DNA of 64,000 nt from Paenibacillus tianmuensis (GTDB lineage Bacteria > Bacillota > Bacilli > Paenibacillales > NBRC-103111). The first letter of the stretch is position 1; each line of letters opens with the position of its first letter. Positions 8,925 to 18,326 of this stretch are shown piece by piece. The stretch covers positions 89,294-153,293 of the forward strand of contig NZ_FMTT01000011.1 of NCBI RefSeq assembly GCF_900100345.1, read 5' to 3'. Below the pieces are notes generated by a model. That model searched no databases and was not told where the DNA came from. It saw only the letters and a list, made by a program, of their open reading frames with translations. Both the position numbers and the translations under genes were made by a program.

Positions 8925-10073
8925 GTGACGACTCATGCCGATGACCGAGACTACTGGCTGCAAACGATGCAGCACATCGCGAAGCCGGTGCTCGAAGCGC
9001 TGTCGCAGCGCAAGCTGAAAGAGCGGATGCCGGTGGAAGCGAAGCTGGACGACCGGGAGCTGTACACGTATCTGGAAGCATACGGCCGGCTGCTCGCAGG
9101 CATCGCGCCGTGGCTGGAGCACGGCCCGAGGACGGGAGCGGAAGGAGAGCTGCGAGGAGAATATGTCCGGTTAGCGCGGCTGGCGATGGATGCGACGACC
9201 GATCCGCAGTCGCCGGACCGGATGAATTTCTCCGAGGGCTACCAACCGATTGTGGATGCGGCTTTTCTGGCCCATGCGATTCTGCGGGCACCGACGGCGT
9301 TGTGGAGCGGGCTGGACGATCATGTCAAGGCGAACGTGAAGGAAGCGCTGCGCGCGACCCGTTCCCGGAAGCCGTGGTTCAACAACTGGCTGCTGTTCGC
9401 GGCTATGATCGAAGCGGCGCTCTGCGTCATCGGCGACGACACGTGGGACCCGATGCGGATCGATTACGCGCTGAAGCAGCATGAGCAGTGGTATCTCGGC
9501 GACGGCATGTACGGCGACGGACCTCATTACCATGCGGATTACTACAACAGCTTCGTCATTCAGCCGATGCTGCTCGATCTTCTGGAGGCGGTCGGCGACC
9601 GCTATCCCGAATGGGCGAGCCTGCGGGAGCGTGTCCAGCGGAGGGCGTTGCGTTACGCCGCCGTGCAGGAGCGGTCCATTTCGCCAGAAGGAACGTTTCC
9701 CGTCGTCGGGCGTTCGCTCGCTTACCGCTTCGGCGCGTTCCAACTGCTGGGCCAGATGGCGCTGCGCGAGCAGTTGCCTGACGATGTCGCTCCGGCCCAA
9801 GTGCGCTGCGCGCTTACCGAGGTCATGCGCCGCATGATCGAAGCGCCGGGCACGTTCGATGCGGGCGGCTGGTTGACGATCGGCTTCTGCGGGCATCAGC
9901 CGGAGATCGGGGAGCCGTACATCTCCACCGGCAGCTTGTACTTATGCGCCACCGTTTTCCTGCCGCTGGGGCTTTCGGCGGACCGCCCGTTCTGGCAGGG
10001 CGAAGCGGCGGACTGGACGTCGCGTAAAGCATGGTCGGGCGGGTATACCCCGGCAGATCACGCGCTGGAATAA
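8925..10073 (+). CDS. DUF2264 family protein
   Basis: A 382-residue soluble protein with no signal peptide. Sequence features include WFNNWLLFAAMIEA, a glycine-rich YGDGPHYHADYYNS and PVVGRSLAYRFGAFQ, all typical of the DUF2264 family. That family is found next to carbohydrate importers and is thought to be related to alpha/alpha-barrel polysaccharide lyases or hydrolases, but its reaction is not established. The GTG start follows GAGGAAG. It probably processes oligosaccharides imported by the 2.2-5.4 kb transporter. Confidence 0.8.
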   Translation: MTTHADDRDYWLQTMQHIAKPVLEALSQRKLKERMPVEAKLDDRELYTYLEAYGRLLAGIAPWLEHGPRTGAEGELRGEYVRLARLAMDATTDPQSPDRMNFSEGYQPIVDAAFLAHAILRAPTALWSGLDDHVKANVKEALRATRSRKPWFNNWLLFAAMIEAALCVIGDDTWDPMRIDYALKQHEQWYLGDGMYGDGPHYHADYYNSFVIQPMLLDLLEAVGDRYPEWASLRERVQRRALRYAAVQERSISPEGTFPVVGRSLAYRFGAFQLLGQMALREQLPDDVAPAQVRCALTEVMRRMIEAPGTFDAGGWLTIGFCGHQPEIGEPYISTGSLYLCATVFLPLGLSADRPFWQGEAADWTSRKAWSGGYTPADHALE

Positions 10074-10121
10074 ACTCGGCTGTCGCCGGGAGCCGCTCCA
10101 AGCGTGGCTGCAACAACCTCA

Positions 10122-10176
10122 AAAAGCCGTATTCCATAAGGAGGGGCTTCCCCTCCTCTTATGGAATACGGCTTTT
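10122..10176. terminator. Strong bidirectional terminator
   Basis: A near-perfect inverted repeat of about 25 bases per arm starts AAAAGCCGTATTCC and ends GGAATACGGCTTTT, with a two-base bulge. A-run and T-run flanks let it serve both the gene ending at 10073 and the convergent gene ending at 10182. Confidence 0.9.
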
Positions 10177-10181
10177 CGAGT

Positions 10182-11255
10182 CTACGTGGCTCGCGAATAG
10201 GCTTCCTGGGTTTTGCGCTTCCGTGCTTTCACGGCTTTTTTGGTCAACGCGTTCAGTGGTCTTTCGACCCAACGGTACACCGCGAGGCAGAGGAGCAGTC
10301 CCGACAGGAAGCAGAGCGTGACCGTCAGCGCTGGACCGATCCGTTCCACCGCATGCGCGGCCCGCGCCAGCTTGAAGGTGACCGACATCATCGGCAGACT
10401 GGCGAGCAGAATCGAATAAGAGGCGTTCCCGCACAGCGCGAACGGCTTCAGCCAGCGGTACGCCGGACCTTTCCACGTCGTTACCCCGACCAGCACTAAC
10501 GCTGATCCGAACGTATGCAGCAGATCCGTATACCGCAGGCCGGATTCCTCAAACCGCAGCACCCAGAGAATCGCGTAGACGGCGGCGCCTCCTGCGATCC
10601 ACCATAGGCTGCGGCCAAGCTGGCGTTTGCGGACGAGATAGGCGACGAGCATGCCGGCGAAAAACTCCAAGTGCGCCTCGTTAAACAAAAATTGCCCCAG
10701 CAATCCCTCTTTCACCTGAATCCACCCGATGGCATGGAGGGCAATGATCGTCAGCCACCCCGAATAGATCGCAGCGACGGTTTTTTCTTTCAAGAGAAAT
10801 CCCAGGGAGAACATCAGATAAAACCACACGACGTACGTCAGCGACCAAGCGACGCCCAGAATCGGCGCCTGAGCCTGCGGCCACAGCAGCATCGATTTGA
10901 AAATGACCGCGGGATCGCGCTCATAGCCGAAACCGAACGATGGCACCAAAAAATATATCGGAACGACGGCGGCCGTGAAGAGCCAGTATAATGGATAAAT
11001 GCGGTAGAACCGTTTCAGCAGAAACGTTCCGAACAGCTCCGTCCTTCCGAATTGTTCGCGATACAGCGTGAACATTAAATAACCGGTCAAAGCGAAAAAA
11101 AACGTATAGGCGCCTGAGCGTCCCATTTCGCTGATCCCGAGATAATTGTATCCAAAATAATGCTGGCCCGTTTGCGAAGCGTGAAACAGCATGACCAGCA
11201 GAACGGCAGCGCCGCGGGCTGCTTGAATATAAAAGAAATTGTGTTTCCGCTCCAT
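10182..11255 (-). CDS. Membrane acyltransferase (acyltransferase 3 / OafA family)
   Basis: A 357-residue polytopic protein with about ten hydrophobic segments. The first segment contains the family signature RGAAVLLVMLFH, whose His is thought to act in acyl transfer from acyl-CoA across the membrane. Relatives O-acetylate cell-surface polysaccharides, peptidoglycan or secondary metabolites. I chose the second Met (11255), which follows GAAAGG, over 11276, which lacks a ribosome-binding site. It is monocistronic. The next gene is a cell-wall L,D-transpeptidase, so a cell-envelope role is plausible but not shown. Confidence 0.88.
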   Translation of the reverse strand: MERKHNFFYIQAARGAAVLLVMLFHASQTGQHYFGYNYLGISEMGRSGAYTFFFALTGYLMFTLYREQFGRTELFGTFLLKRFYRIYPLYWLFTAAVVPIYFLVPSFGFGYERDPAVIFKSMLLWPQAQAPILGVAWSLTYVVWFYLMFSLGFLLKEKTVAAIYSGWLTIIALHAIGWIQVKEGLLGQFLFNEAHLEFFAGMLVAYLVRKRQLGRSLWWIAGGAAVYAILWVLRFEESGLRYTDLLHTFGSALVLVGVTTWKGPAYRWLKPFALCGNASYSILLASLPMMSVTFKLARAAHAVERIGPALTVTLCFLSGLLLCLAVYRWVERPLNALTKKAVKARKRKTQEAYSRAT

Positions 11256-11428
11256 TCCGCCCAGCCTTTCTTGCATAGGATGCCTGCTTTTTTATAGCAT
11301 TATGGCAGATAAGTATGAAGAAATCATGACATGAACCTGAATGCGAGCTGAAAATGGTTCGGACAAGAGAGGATTACTTTTTAAGCGGTAAGCAAAATCT
11401 TACTGGGCGGGGAAGTTCCTGCCGTGTA

Positions 11429-11764
11429 CTACTGACGGATCGTTACCCGCGTGCCGATGGGGACAAGGCGGGCAAGCGCCAGCACGTCCTCGTTGTACAT
11501 GCGGATGCACCCATGGGAGACGGCATGGCCGATGGACGACGGGTTATTCGTACCGTGGATGCCGTAATGCGGGCGCGACAGCCCCATCCAGAAGGCGCCG
11601 AATGGTCCGCCCGGATGGGGCACCTTGTTAATAATCCTGTACTCGCCCACGGGCGACTGTGTCAGTATTTTGCCGATAGCGATCCGATACGAACGGATTA
11701 CGCGGTTGCCTTCCAGCAGATGAAGCATCCGCTGTGACAAATCGACGATAATGCGGTATGGCAT
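11429..11764 (-). CDS. L,D-transpeptidase (YkuD domain)
   Basis: A 111-residue protein that is essentially only the YkuD catalytic domain. The active-site signature is complete: His70 in HYGIHG and SHGCIRM, with Cys86 and Arg88. Such enzymes form 3-3 cross-links in peptidoglycan or attach proteins to it, usually outside the membrane. No signal peptide or LysM domain is visible, which is unusual for an exported enzyme but common among short Bacillus-type homologues. GAAGGAG precedes the start. Confidence 0.9.
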   Translation of the reverse strand: MPYRIIVDLSQRMLHLLEGNRVIRSYRIAIGKILTQSPVGEYRIINKVPHPGGPFGAFWMGLSRPHYGIHGTNNPSSIGHAVSHGCIRMYNEDVLALARLVPIGTRVTIRQ

Positions 11765-11891
11765 GGGGAGCAGCTCCTTCGCAGAAGTTTCGCAAGTATG
11801 CTACTACCATATGCACGGGAGCCTATCGGGGCGACGAACAGAAAAGCCGGTTATGGATATATAAAAAATTAAAACCAATAAAAAGAATAAC

Positions 11892-11945
11892 AATACAATA
11901 AATTAACGTGTATTTAATATGGGTTTGACAAAACTCTCTTATAGT
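11892..11945 (+). promoter_or_regulatory. PhoP-box promoter of the phosphonate-binding-protein gene
   Basis: Four six-base repeats lie at exact 11-base intervals: AATACA (11892), TTAACG (11903), TTAATA (11914) and TTGACA (11925). After a 9-base gap comes TATAGT (11940-11945) as the -10 box. The Bacillus PhoP site is four TT(A/T)ACA-like repeats with about 5-base spacers, just upstream of the -10 box. The same layout recurs at 13170. This implies activation by phosphate starvation, fitting a phosphonate-scavenging locus. The last repeat also reads as a perfect -35 box, but its distance to TATAGT is wrong for ordinary sigma-A spacing. Confidence 0.75.
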
Positions 11946-12000
11946 TAGGATAACGGGCTAAGCCCAAGGTGTCATATCCAATTAAAGGAGAGATTATGAC

Positions 12001-13061
12001 GTGAAAAAGTCTTTATCGCTTATGATGATCCTCATGCTGGCGCTTTCCATGCTGCTGGAGCGGGCAATACAGGAAGCGCCGGCGCCGATGCGGGCATCGG
12101 TACGAAAAGCAAAGAGCTCACGGTTTATACCGCGCTGGAAGACGATCAGATCAAAAAATATCTGGAGACGTATAAAGCGAAGTACCCTGACGTGAAGCTG
12201 AACATCGTTCGCGATTCGACGGGCATCATTACGGCGAAGCTGATTGCCGAGAAGGATAACCCGCAAGCCGACGTCGTGTGGGGGCTTGCCGCAACGAGCT
12301 TGCTCGTGCTGGATCAGAACGGGATGCTCGAAGGGTATTCGCCGCAGGGCGTCGACCGGATACAACCGGACTTCAAGGATAAGAACAGTCCGACACGCTG
12401 GGTCGGCATCGACGCTTGGGAAACGGCGTTTATCGTGAACAAGAAAGAGATGGAGAAGCGCGGCCTGCCGGTTCCGCAAAGCTATGCCGATTTGATTAAG
12501 CCGGAGTACAAGGGCCTGATTACGATGCCGAATCCCGCCTCCTCCGGAACCGGCTTCCTGACCGTGTCGGGACTCGTGCAGCTGGAAGGCAAGGACAAAG
12601 CGTGGGCGTACATGGACAAGCTTCACGACAATATCGCGATGTATGTGCATTCCGGCTCCAAACCGGCGAAGATGGCCGGAACGGGCGAGGTTCCGATCGG
12701 GATCTCCTTCGGTTACCGCGGGATTCAAGAGAAGAAAACCGGCGCTCCGGTTGAGGTCGTGTTTCCGAAGGAAGGCTCCGGCTAGGATGTGGAAGCCAAT
12801 GCGCTGCTGAAGAAGACGGTCAAGCAGGCGGCCAAAGATTTCCTCGATTGGGCCATCGGCGACGACGCCATGAAGGAATACGGCAAAAACTTTGCGATTT
12901 TGGCGGTGAAGAGCGACAGCAGCCAAATTCCGGAAGGCTATGAACAGGACCCGATCAAGCAATTGATCAAGAACGACCTGAACGAAGCGGCCAAAAACCG
13001 GGAAAGCGTCTTGAACGAGTGGAGCAAACGCTACGACAACAAGAGCGAAGCCAAAAAGTAG
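12001..13061 (+). pseudogene. phnS: 2-aminoethylphosphonate-binding protein, frameshifted and nonsense-interrupted
   Basis: The conceptual protein is a periplasmic-type binding lipoprotein of the Fe3+/AEP family ([11 protein letters not shown], then [22 protein letters not shown]). Two lesions break it. The GTG-led signal peptide (12001) runs into the wrong frame at about 12058, where the lipobox should be; the body continues in the frame starting at 12060. Then TAG at 12783-12785 interrupts GSG-stop-DVEANALLKK, where relatives have Trp (TGG), after which the same frame stays open to 13061. The context (PhoP box upstream, phnX and phnW downstream) identifies the substrate as AEP. A sequencing error could explain one lesion, less easily both. 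Confidence 0.85.
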
Positions 13062-13090
13062 CACACAGTCGAACAAATCGCAACTAAATG

Positions 13091-13122
13091 AAAGCGCGGA
13101 GCCGCAGGTTCTGCGCTTTTTT
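13091..13122 (+). terminator. Terminator after the binding-protein pseudogene
   Basis: AAAGCGC pairs with GCGCTTT across a GC-rich loop, followed by a run of T. It separates phnS from the next PhoP-box promoter. Confidence 0.75.
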
Positions 13123-13169
13123 ATGCCAACCTCCAGATAAAACAACGTAACTGCAACTAAACAAAACAA

Positions 13170-13223
13170 ATAACATAATCTTAACTTGCGTTTGATACTC
13201 CGTTAACAAAACCGGCCTATACT
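13170..13223 (+). promoter_or_regulatory. Second PhoP-box promoter, for the phnT-U-X-W genes
   Basis: The repeats ATAACA (13170), TTAACT (13181), TTGATA (13192) and TTAACA (13203) are spaced exactly 11 bases apart. A 9-base gap and TATACT (13218-13223) follow, the same geometry as the promoter at 11892. Transcription would start near 13230, so the ATG at 13278 is the first usable start codon. It probably drives the genes from the ATPase remnant to phnW, since they are tightly spaced. Confidence 0.78.
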
Positions 13224-13277
13224 TAAATGGAAAGCAAGCAAGCCGGTCCCTTGCGGGGCGGCCTGAAGGAGGCTCTT

Positions 13278-13559
13278 ATGCAACCGTATTTATCGATCGC
13301 CGTCCGGCCGGAGCATATCGAGGTCAGAGCGGGCAATGCGGGTGAAGGCATCCCGGCCGTCGTCCGTAACGTCGAATTCCGCGGTCCGTTTTACAGGCTG
13401 AGTCTCCAAATGCTGCACTCTGGCGCAGGCGGGCTTGTATCGGTGGACGTTCCCGCCCAAGCCTCCGGCGAGCTACCGTTAGCCAAAGACGCCCGCGTCC
13501 TGCTGAATGTGCTTGCGGAGAAGCTGCTGTCGTTCCAAGCAGAGGCCTTGGCCAACTGA
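13278..13559 (+). pseudogene. phnT: ABC ATPase remnant: start codon fused to the C-terminal TOBE domain
   Basis: This frame encodes 93 residues. After the start MQPYLSI, as in ABC ATPases of the phosphonate/iron type, it jumps to AVRPEHIEV, which begins the C-terminal TOBE domain. The whole nucleotide-binding domain, some 240 residues with Walker A, signature and Walker B motifs, is missing and not elsewhere in the locus. The AAGGAGG ribosome-binding site, PhoP promoter and stop codon are kept, so an in-frame internal deletion is the simplest explanation. The product could still be made but cannot power transport. Confidence 0.75.
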
Positions 13560-13582
13560 ATCCAAGTGAAGGAGATTTCATC

Positions 13583-15294
13583 ATGTGGACTGCACGAACC
13601 CGGGCGCTCAGCCCGAAAGCGGGGGGCGCGGAGCTTTGGCAGATGTCGCTTGTCGTCATCGTCGTCCTGCTGCTGCTCACGTCCGTTTTGTTTCCTCTGG
13701 GCGTCTTGTTCGCCAAGGCGTTCATGGACCGCGAGGGAGCTTTCGTCGGGCTGGCTAGCTTTGTGCGTTACTTCTCGACGCCGGCGCTGTCCCAGTCGCT
13801 AACGAATACGATCTACGTCTCGGTCGTGGCGACGGGCATCGCCGTCACGCTGGCGTTCTTCTATGCGTACGGGGTCATCCGGACGGCGATCCGGGGCAAG
13901 GCGTTTTTCAAAACGATCGCGCTTGTGCCGTTGTTCGCGCCTACGATGATGCACGGCATCGCGCTGACGTATTTGTTCGGCAACCAAGGGCTTGTCACGA
14001 ACGGACTGTTCGGACTGGCACCCGGGTTTAAAATCGAGCTGTACGGCCCGGTCGGCATCATTATGGCGGAGGTCATCTACTTGTTCCCGCAGGCGTTCCT
14101 CATCCTGGCGGCGTCGCTGGCCGTGACCGATTACCGGCTGTACGAAGCGGCGGAGACGCTCGGCGCGGGAAGGCTCAAGCGGTTACTCACGGTGACGCTG
14201 CCGTCGGTCAAGTTCGGGCTGATCAGCGCCATCTTCGTCTGCTTCACGGCATGCTTCACCGATTTCGGAGCGCCACAGGTCATCGGCGGGAAGTTCAACG
14301 TGCTCGCGACGGATATTTACAAGCAGGTGATCGGTCAGCAAAACATGTCCATGGGCGCGGCTGTCGGCATTCTGCTGACGATCCCGGCAGTGATCGCGTT
14401 CGTGGTGGACCGGCTCGTGCAGCGCAAGCAAAATGCGCTGATTACGTCCAAATCGACGCCGTACCGCATTGTGAGCGGCCGCCTGCGTGACATGCTGTTC
14501 ATGCTGTTCTGCGCCCTGATGTCCATCGGAATCCTCATTCCGGTGCTGACGATCGTTTATGCTTCCTTGGTGAACGTATGGCCATACAACCTGACGCTGT
14601 CGCTCAAGCATTTTGATTTTTCCGCGATGGCGGCAGCCGGATTCGAGCCGTTCTGGAACAGCTTGGTTCTCTCGCTGCTGACGGCAATTTTGGGCACGCT
14701 GTTCGCGTTCGTCACGGCGTATTTGATCGAAAAAACACGGATGCTGCGAAGCGTCCGGCAGCTCGGCTATTTCTTGGCCATCCTACCGCTGTCGCTGCCC
14801 GGCATGGTCATCGGGCTGGCGTACATTTCTTCTTCAACGCGCCGGATAACCCGCTGCATCCGATGTACGGCACGATAGCCATTCTGGTGTTGGCAAATGT
14901 CGTTCACTTTTTCGCGGTACCCTTCATCACGGCAACGACAACGCTGAAGAAGCAGGACAAGGAGTTCGAGCTGGTGGCGGAGTCGATGCGGGTGCCGTTC
15001 TACCGGACCTTCCTCAAGGTGACGGTGCCGCTGTCGATGCCGGCGATTATCGAGATGGCGATGTATTTCTTCGCCAACTCCATGGTAACGGTGTCGGCGC
15101 TCGTCTTCCTGACTTCGCCGGACTTCAGGCTGGCGGCGGTATCCATCGTCCATATGGACGATGCGGGCGATACGGCGGCCGCGGCGGCTATGTCGGTACT
15201 GATCCTGGGAACGAATATAGCCGTCCGGCTGCTCTACGAGCTCATTTTGAGGGGCGTGAAGCGGCGGACGGAAGCTTGGCAAATGCACAAATGA
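13583..15294 (+). pseudogene. phnU: AEP ABC transporter permease, frameshifted
   Basis: The intact gene would encode a double-length permease of about 570 residues with two six-helix halves and two EAA loops (YEAAETLGAGRLKRLL near 14140, and [17 protein letters not shown] near 14975). The frame is lost at about 14826. Adding one T to the run in ACATTTC restores the reading [18 protein letters not shown] and joins the halves (13583-14878 and 14863-15294). The loss lies in a homopolymer, so a base-calling error is possible, but the neighbouring transporter genes are also broken. Confidence 0.85.
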
Positions 15295-15312
15295 TACGGG
15301 AGGAATCAAAAT

Positions 15313-16140
15313 ATGACGGTACAAGGAGTCATTTTGGATTGGGCGGGAACCGCTGTCGACTACGGCTGTTTTGCGCCGGTGTCGGTATTCGTGGAAGTGT
15401 TCACGAAGCGGGGAATTGCGCTGACGGCCGAGGAAGCGCGCGGGCCGATGGGGATGCTGAAGCGGGACCATCTCCGCGAGCTTTGCCGCTTGGACAGCGT
15501 GGCGGAGCAGTGGAAGGCGGCCTTCGGCCGGACGCCGGAGGAAGCCGATGTCGATTCGCTGTACGCGGATTTCGAGCTGATGCTGTTTGGCATCCTGAAG
15601 CAGTATGCGACCCCGATTCCGGGAGCGATTGAACTGGTGGCGCGGCTGCGGTCGCAGGGGATCAAGGTCGGCTCGACCACGGGATATACGACGGAGATGA
15701 TGGAGGTCGTCGCTGCCGAGGCCAAGAAGCAGGGCTATGCACCGGATGGGCTGGTAACGCCGGACGAAATGTCTGCGGGCCGGCCGTATCCGTGGATGAT
15801 CTACGAGAACGCAATCCGGCTCGGAATTTACCCGATGAAGTATATTGTCAAAGTCGGAGATACGATCAGCGACATTCGGGAAGGGCTGAACGCCGGAACA
15901 TGGACGGTCGGCATTCTGAAGGGCAGCAGCGAGCTCGGCATGAGCGAAGCGGAAGTGAACGCATGTGATCCCGCCGTTCTGCGACGGAAGCTTGAAGAAA
16001 TCGGGCGGCGCTACCGGTCGGAGGGCGCACACTACGTCATCGACTCCATCGGGGCGTTGGACCCGGTCATTGCAGATATCAACCGGCGCTTGGCTGCAGG
16101 GGAATCCCCATGCTCCACGGCGGCCGCAACGAAAGGATGA
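15313..16140 (+). CDS. phnX: Phosphonoacetaldehyde hydrolase (phosphonatase)
   Basis: A 275-residue haloacid-dehalogenase-superfamily enzyme that cleaves the C-P bond of phosphonoacetaldehyde to acetaldehyde and phosphate. The nucleophile loop ILDWAGTAVDYG gives Asp9. Lys50 in PMGMLKRDH is the position of the Schiff-base lysine, and VGDTISDIREG carries the conserved acidic motif. Length is normal and there are no lesions. It lies 18 bases after the permease and 6 before phnW, its pathway partner. Confidence 0.95.
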   Translation: MTVQGVILDWAGTAVDYGCFAPVSVFVEVFTKRGIALTAEEARGPMGMLKRDHLRELCRLDSVAEQWKAAFGRTPEEADVDSLYADFELMLFGILKQYATPIPGAIELVARLRSQGIKVGSTTGYTTEMMEVVAAEAKKQGYAPDGLVTPDEMSAGRPYPWMIYENAIRLGIYPMKYIVKVGDTISDIREGLNAGTWTVGILKGSSELGMSEAEVNACDPAVLRRKLEEIGRRYRSEGAHYVIDSIGALDPVIADINRRLAAGESPCSTAAATKG

Positions 16141-16146
16141 ACTCTT

Positions 16147-17274
16147 ATGACAGAAGCGATGACCATTCCAGCAATGCCAGATAATCCATACTTGCTGCTG
16201 ACGCCGGGCCCTTTATCCACGACGAAGCGGGTGAAGGCGGCGATGCTGAAGGACTGGTGCACGTGGGATCGCGAATACAACGACTTGGTACAGGACATTC
16301 GCGGCAGGTTGGTCCGGCTGGCGACGACGGAGACGGACCGGTATACGGCCGTGCTGTTGCAGGGAAGCGGCACGTTCGTCGTGGAATCGGTGATCGGCTC
16401 GACGATCCCTGCGGACGGTAAGCTGGCGGTCCTCATTAATGGAGCTTACGGCGAGCGGATCGCGCAAATGGCGGAGCGGCTGCACATTTCGACCGTCCGG
16501 ATCGCGCTCGGCGAGACGACGCCTGCGGAAGCAGCCGCCTTGGAAGTCGTCTTGGCTGCGAAGCCGGACATTACGCATGTGGCCGTCGTTCATACGGAGA
16601 CGACGACCGGAATGCGCAATCCGCTGGAGGACATCGCCCGGACGGCGAAGAAGCACGGCAAGACGCTGATCGCCGATGCGATGAGCAGCTTCGGCGGCAT
16701 CGCCATCGACGTGGCGGCGCTCGGCATCGATTTTTTGATCAGCAGCAGCAACAAATGCATTCAAGGCGTTCCCGGCTTCGGCTTCGTCATCGCGAAGACG
16801 GAGGAGCTGGCTGCCTGCGCCGGCCGCGCCCGGTCGCTCTCGCTCGATCTGTACGATCAATGGGAGACGATGGAGCGGCAGCAGGGCAAGTGGCGGTTCA
16901 CCTCGCCGACCCATGTCGTGCACGCGTTCCACGAAGCGCTGCTGGAGCTGGAGGACGAGGGAGGCATCGAGAAGCGGCAGCAGCGGTATGAGAACAACCA
17001 GCGACTGCTGGTGCGGGGGATGGAGGAGCTGGGGTTTCAAGCGCTGCTTCCGGCCTCGTGCCAATCGCCGATCATTACTTCGTTTGTGTACCCAGCGCAT
17101 CCGCCGTTTTCGTTTGCGGAATTTTACGCGCGGATGAAGCTCGAAGGCTTTGTGCTGTATCCGGGCAAAATCTCGTCCGCGGACACGTTCCGCATCGGCA
17201 ATATCGGGGATGTGCATGCGGATGATATCGGGCGGCTGCTGGAGGCGATCGGGCGCAACCGGTTCTGGTTGTAA
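16147..17274 (+). CDS. phnW: 2-aminoethylphosphonate-pyruvate transaminase
   Basis: A 375-residue PLP enzyme that converts AEP and pyruvate to phosphonoacetaldehyde and alanine, feeding PhnX. Visible family features are [10 protein letters not shown] at the N-terminus, Asp177 in [10 protein letters not shown] contacting the cofactor ring, and Lys203 in [15 protein letters not shown] forming the aldimine. The GAAAGGATG ribosome-binding site and 6-base spacing from phnX indicate coupled expression. The gene is intact, so AEP degradation remains possible if the substrate enters another way or is made internally. Confidence 0.95.
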   Translation: MTEAMTIPAMPDNPYLLLTPGPLSTTKRVKAAMLKDWCTWDREYNDLVQDIRGRLVRLATTETDRYTAVLLQGSGTFVVESVIGSTIPADGKLAVLINGAYGERIAQMAERLHISTVRIALGETTPAEAAALEVVLAAKPDITHVAVVHTETTTGMRNPLEDIARTAKKHGKTLIADAMSSFGGIAIDVAALGIDFLISSSNKCIQGVPGFGFVIAKTEELAACAGRARSLSLDLYDQWETMERQQGKWRFTSPTHVVHAFHEALLELEDEGGIEKRQQRYENNQRLLVRGMEELGFQALLPASCQSPIITSFVYPAHPPFSFAEFYARMKLEGFVLYPGKISSADTFRIGNIGDVHADDIGRLLEAIGRNRFWL

Positions 17275-17358
17275 AGCGACGGACAGGAAAATCGTGTAAG
17301 CTGCGGCGTTTGGGTGCTATAATGCAAGTATCATACGCAGGGCTGGAGGTTGCGCCGA

Positions 17359-18144
17359 ATGTCTTTGGTGGGGGAAGAACGCAAGGATTTTATTTTGAAC
17401 ACGCTCAACCTGGAAGGAAAAGTAAAAACGTTTGAGCTGGTAGAGAAGCTGAAGGTGTCGTCGGAGACGGTCCGCCGGTATTTGGAGGAACTGGAGGCGG
17501 AGAACAAGCTGAAGCGGGTTTACGGCGGCGCGGTCAAAATCAATCTGGCGCGGGAAGAGCCGCCGCACCTGAAGCGGGAAGTGCTGTACGCCGAGGAGAA
17601 GAAGCGGATCGGGCGGGCGGCCGCGTTTCTGGTCGAGGACAACGACGTGATCTTCATCGACGACGGCACGACGACCCAGCAGATGATTCATTTTTTGCTC
17701 AATAAGAAAAATATTACGGTGCTGGCCTTCTCCGCTGCGGCGCTCTACCTGCTTATCGATTACAAGAATAAAGAGCTGTTCTCCGGCGACGTTTATTTTA
17801 TCGGGGGCAAGGTCAATGCCGCGCAGGCGCGGGTGTCCGGCTCGATGGCTGAGCGGATGGTCGAGCAGTTTTATGCGGACAAGGCGTTTATCTCGATCGA
17901 CGGCATGATGGTGAACCGCGGAATTACCAGCTTCGACGCCGAGCGGGGGCAGCTCGCGCGCAAGCTGATCGAGCAATCCAAGCAATCGATCGTCATGACC
18001 GACCGCTCGAAGATCGGCGAGGGGCAGTTCTACAAGCTGGCCGATCTCAAGGAAATCGATATCATTATCAGCGATGTGAACAAGCCGAAGGAATGGGAGG
18101 CCGACCTTCAAGCTTCGGATGTTACGTGGATACATGCCCTGTAA
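17359..18144 (+). CDS. DeoR/GlpR-family transcriptional regulator
   Basis: A 261-residue regulator. Residues 1-57 form a DeoR helix-turn-helix (KTFELVEKLKVSSETVRRYL followed by RVYGGAV). The rest is the DeoR C-terminal sensor domain, which resembles ribose-5-phosphate isomerase and binds phosphorylated sugars (DDGTTTQQM, SIDGM). The ATG at 17359 has GGAGG 9 bases upstream; a TTG at 17350 is in the ribosome-binding site. A TATAAT box lies near 17320, so it has its own promoter. Its position after phnW makes it a candidate regulator of that locus, but its sensor class suggests a sugar-phosphate ligand, so the link is uncertain. Confidence 0.85.
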   Translation: MSLVGEERKDFILNTLNLEGKVKTFELVEKLKVSSETVRRYLEELEAENKLKRVYGGAVKINLAREEPPHLKREVLYAEEKKRIGRAAAFLVEDNDVIFIDDGTTTQQMIHFLLNKKNITVLAFSAAALYLLIDYKNKELFSGDVYFIGGKVNAAQARVSGSMAERMVEQFYADKAFISIDGMMVNRGITSFDAERGQLARKLIEQSKQSIVMTDRSKIGEGQFYKLADLKEIDIIISDVNKPKEWEADLQASDVTWIHAL

Positions 18145-18232
18145 GGAGTAAATGCCTTGCCTTGCGGGGATTGTACGGCAGTCACTGCCCAAACGAAAAC
18201 CGTCTCCCTGAGGGCCAAAAGCCAAGGGGGTC

Positions 18233-18259
18233 ATCCGGAAGCCTATGCTTCCGGATTTC
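18233..18259 (+). terminator. Rho-independent terminator
   Basis: The perfect ten-base arms ATCCGGAAGC and GCTTCCGGAT with a CTAT loop are followed by a T-rich tail. It ends the DeoR transcript. Confidence 0.85.
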
Positions 18260-18326
18260 GTCATTTTGCCGGGTCGGCGACATGAGCACCTTTTTTCCGC
18301 GTTGAACAGATATTAGAGAGAATGGG

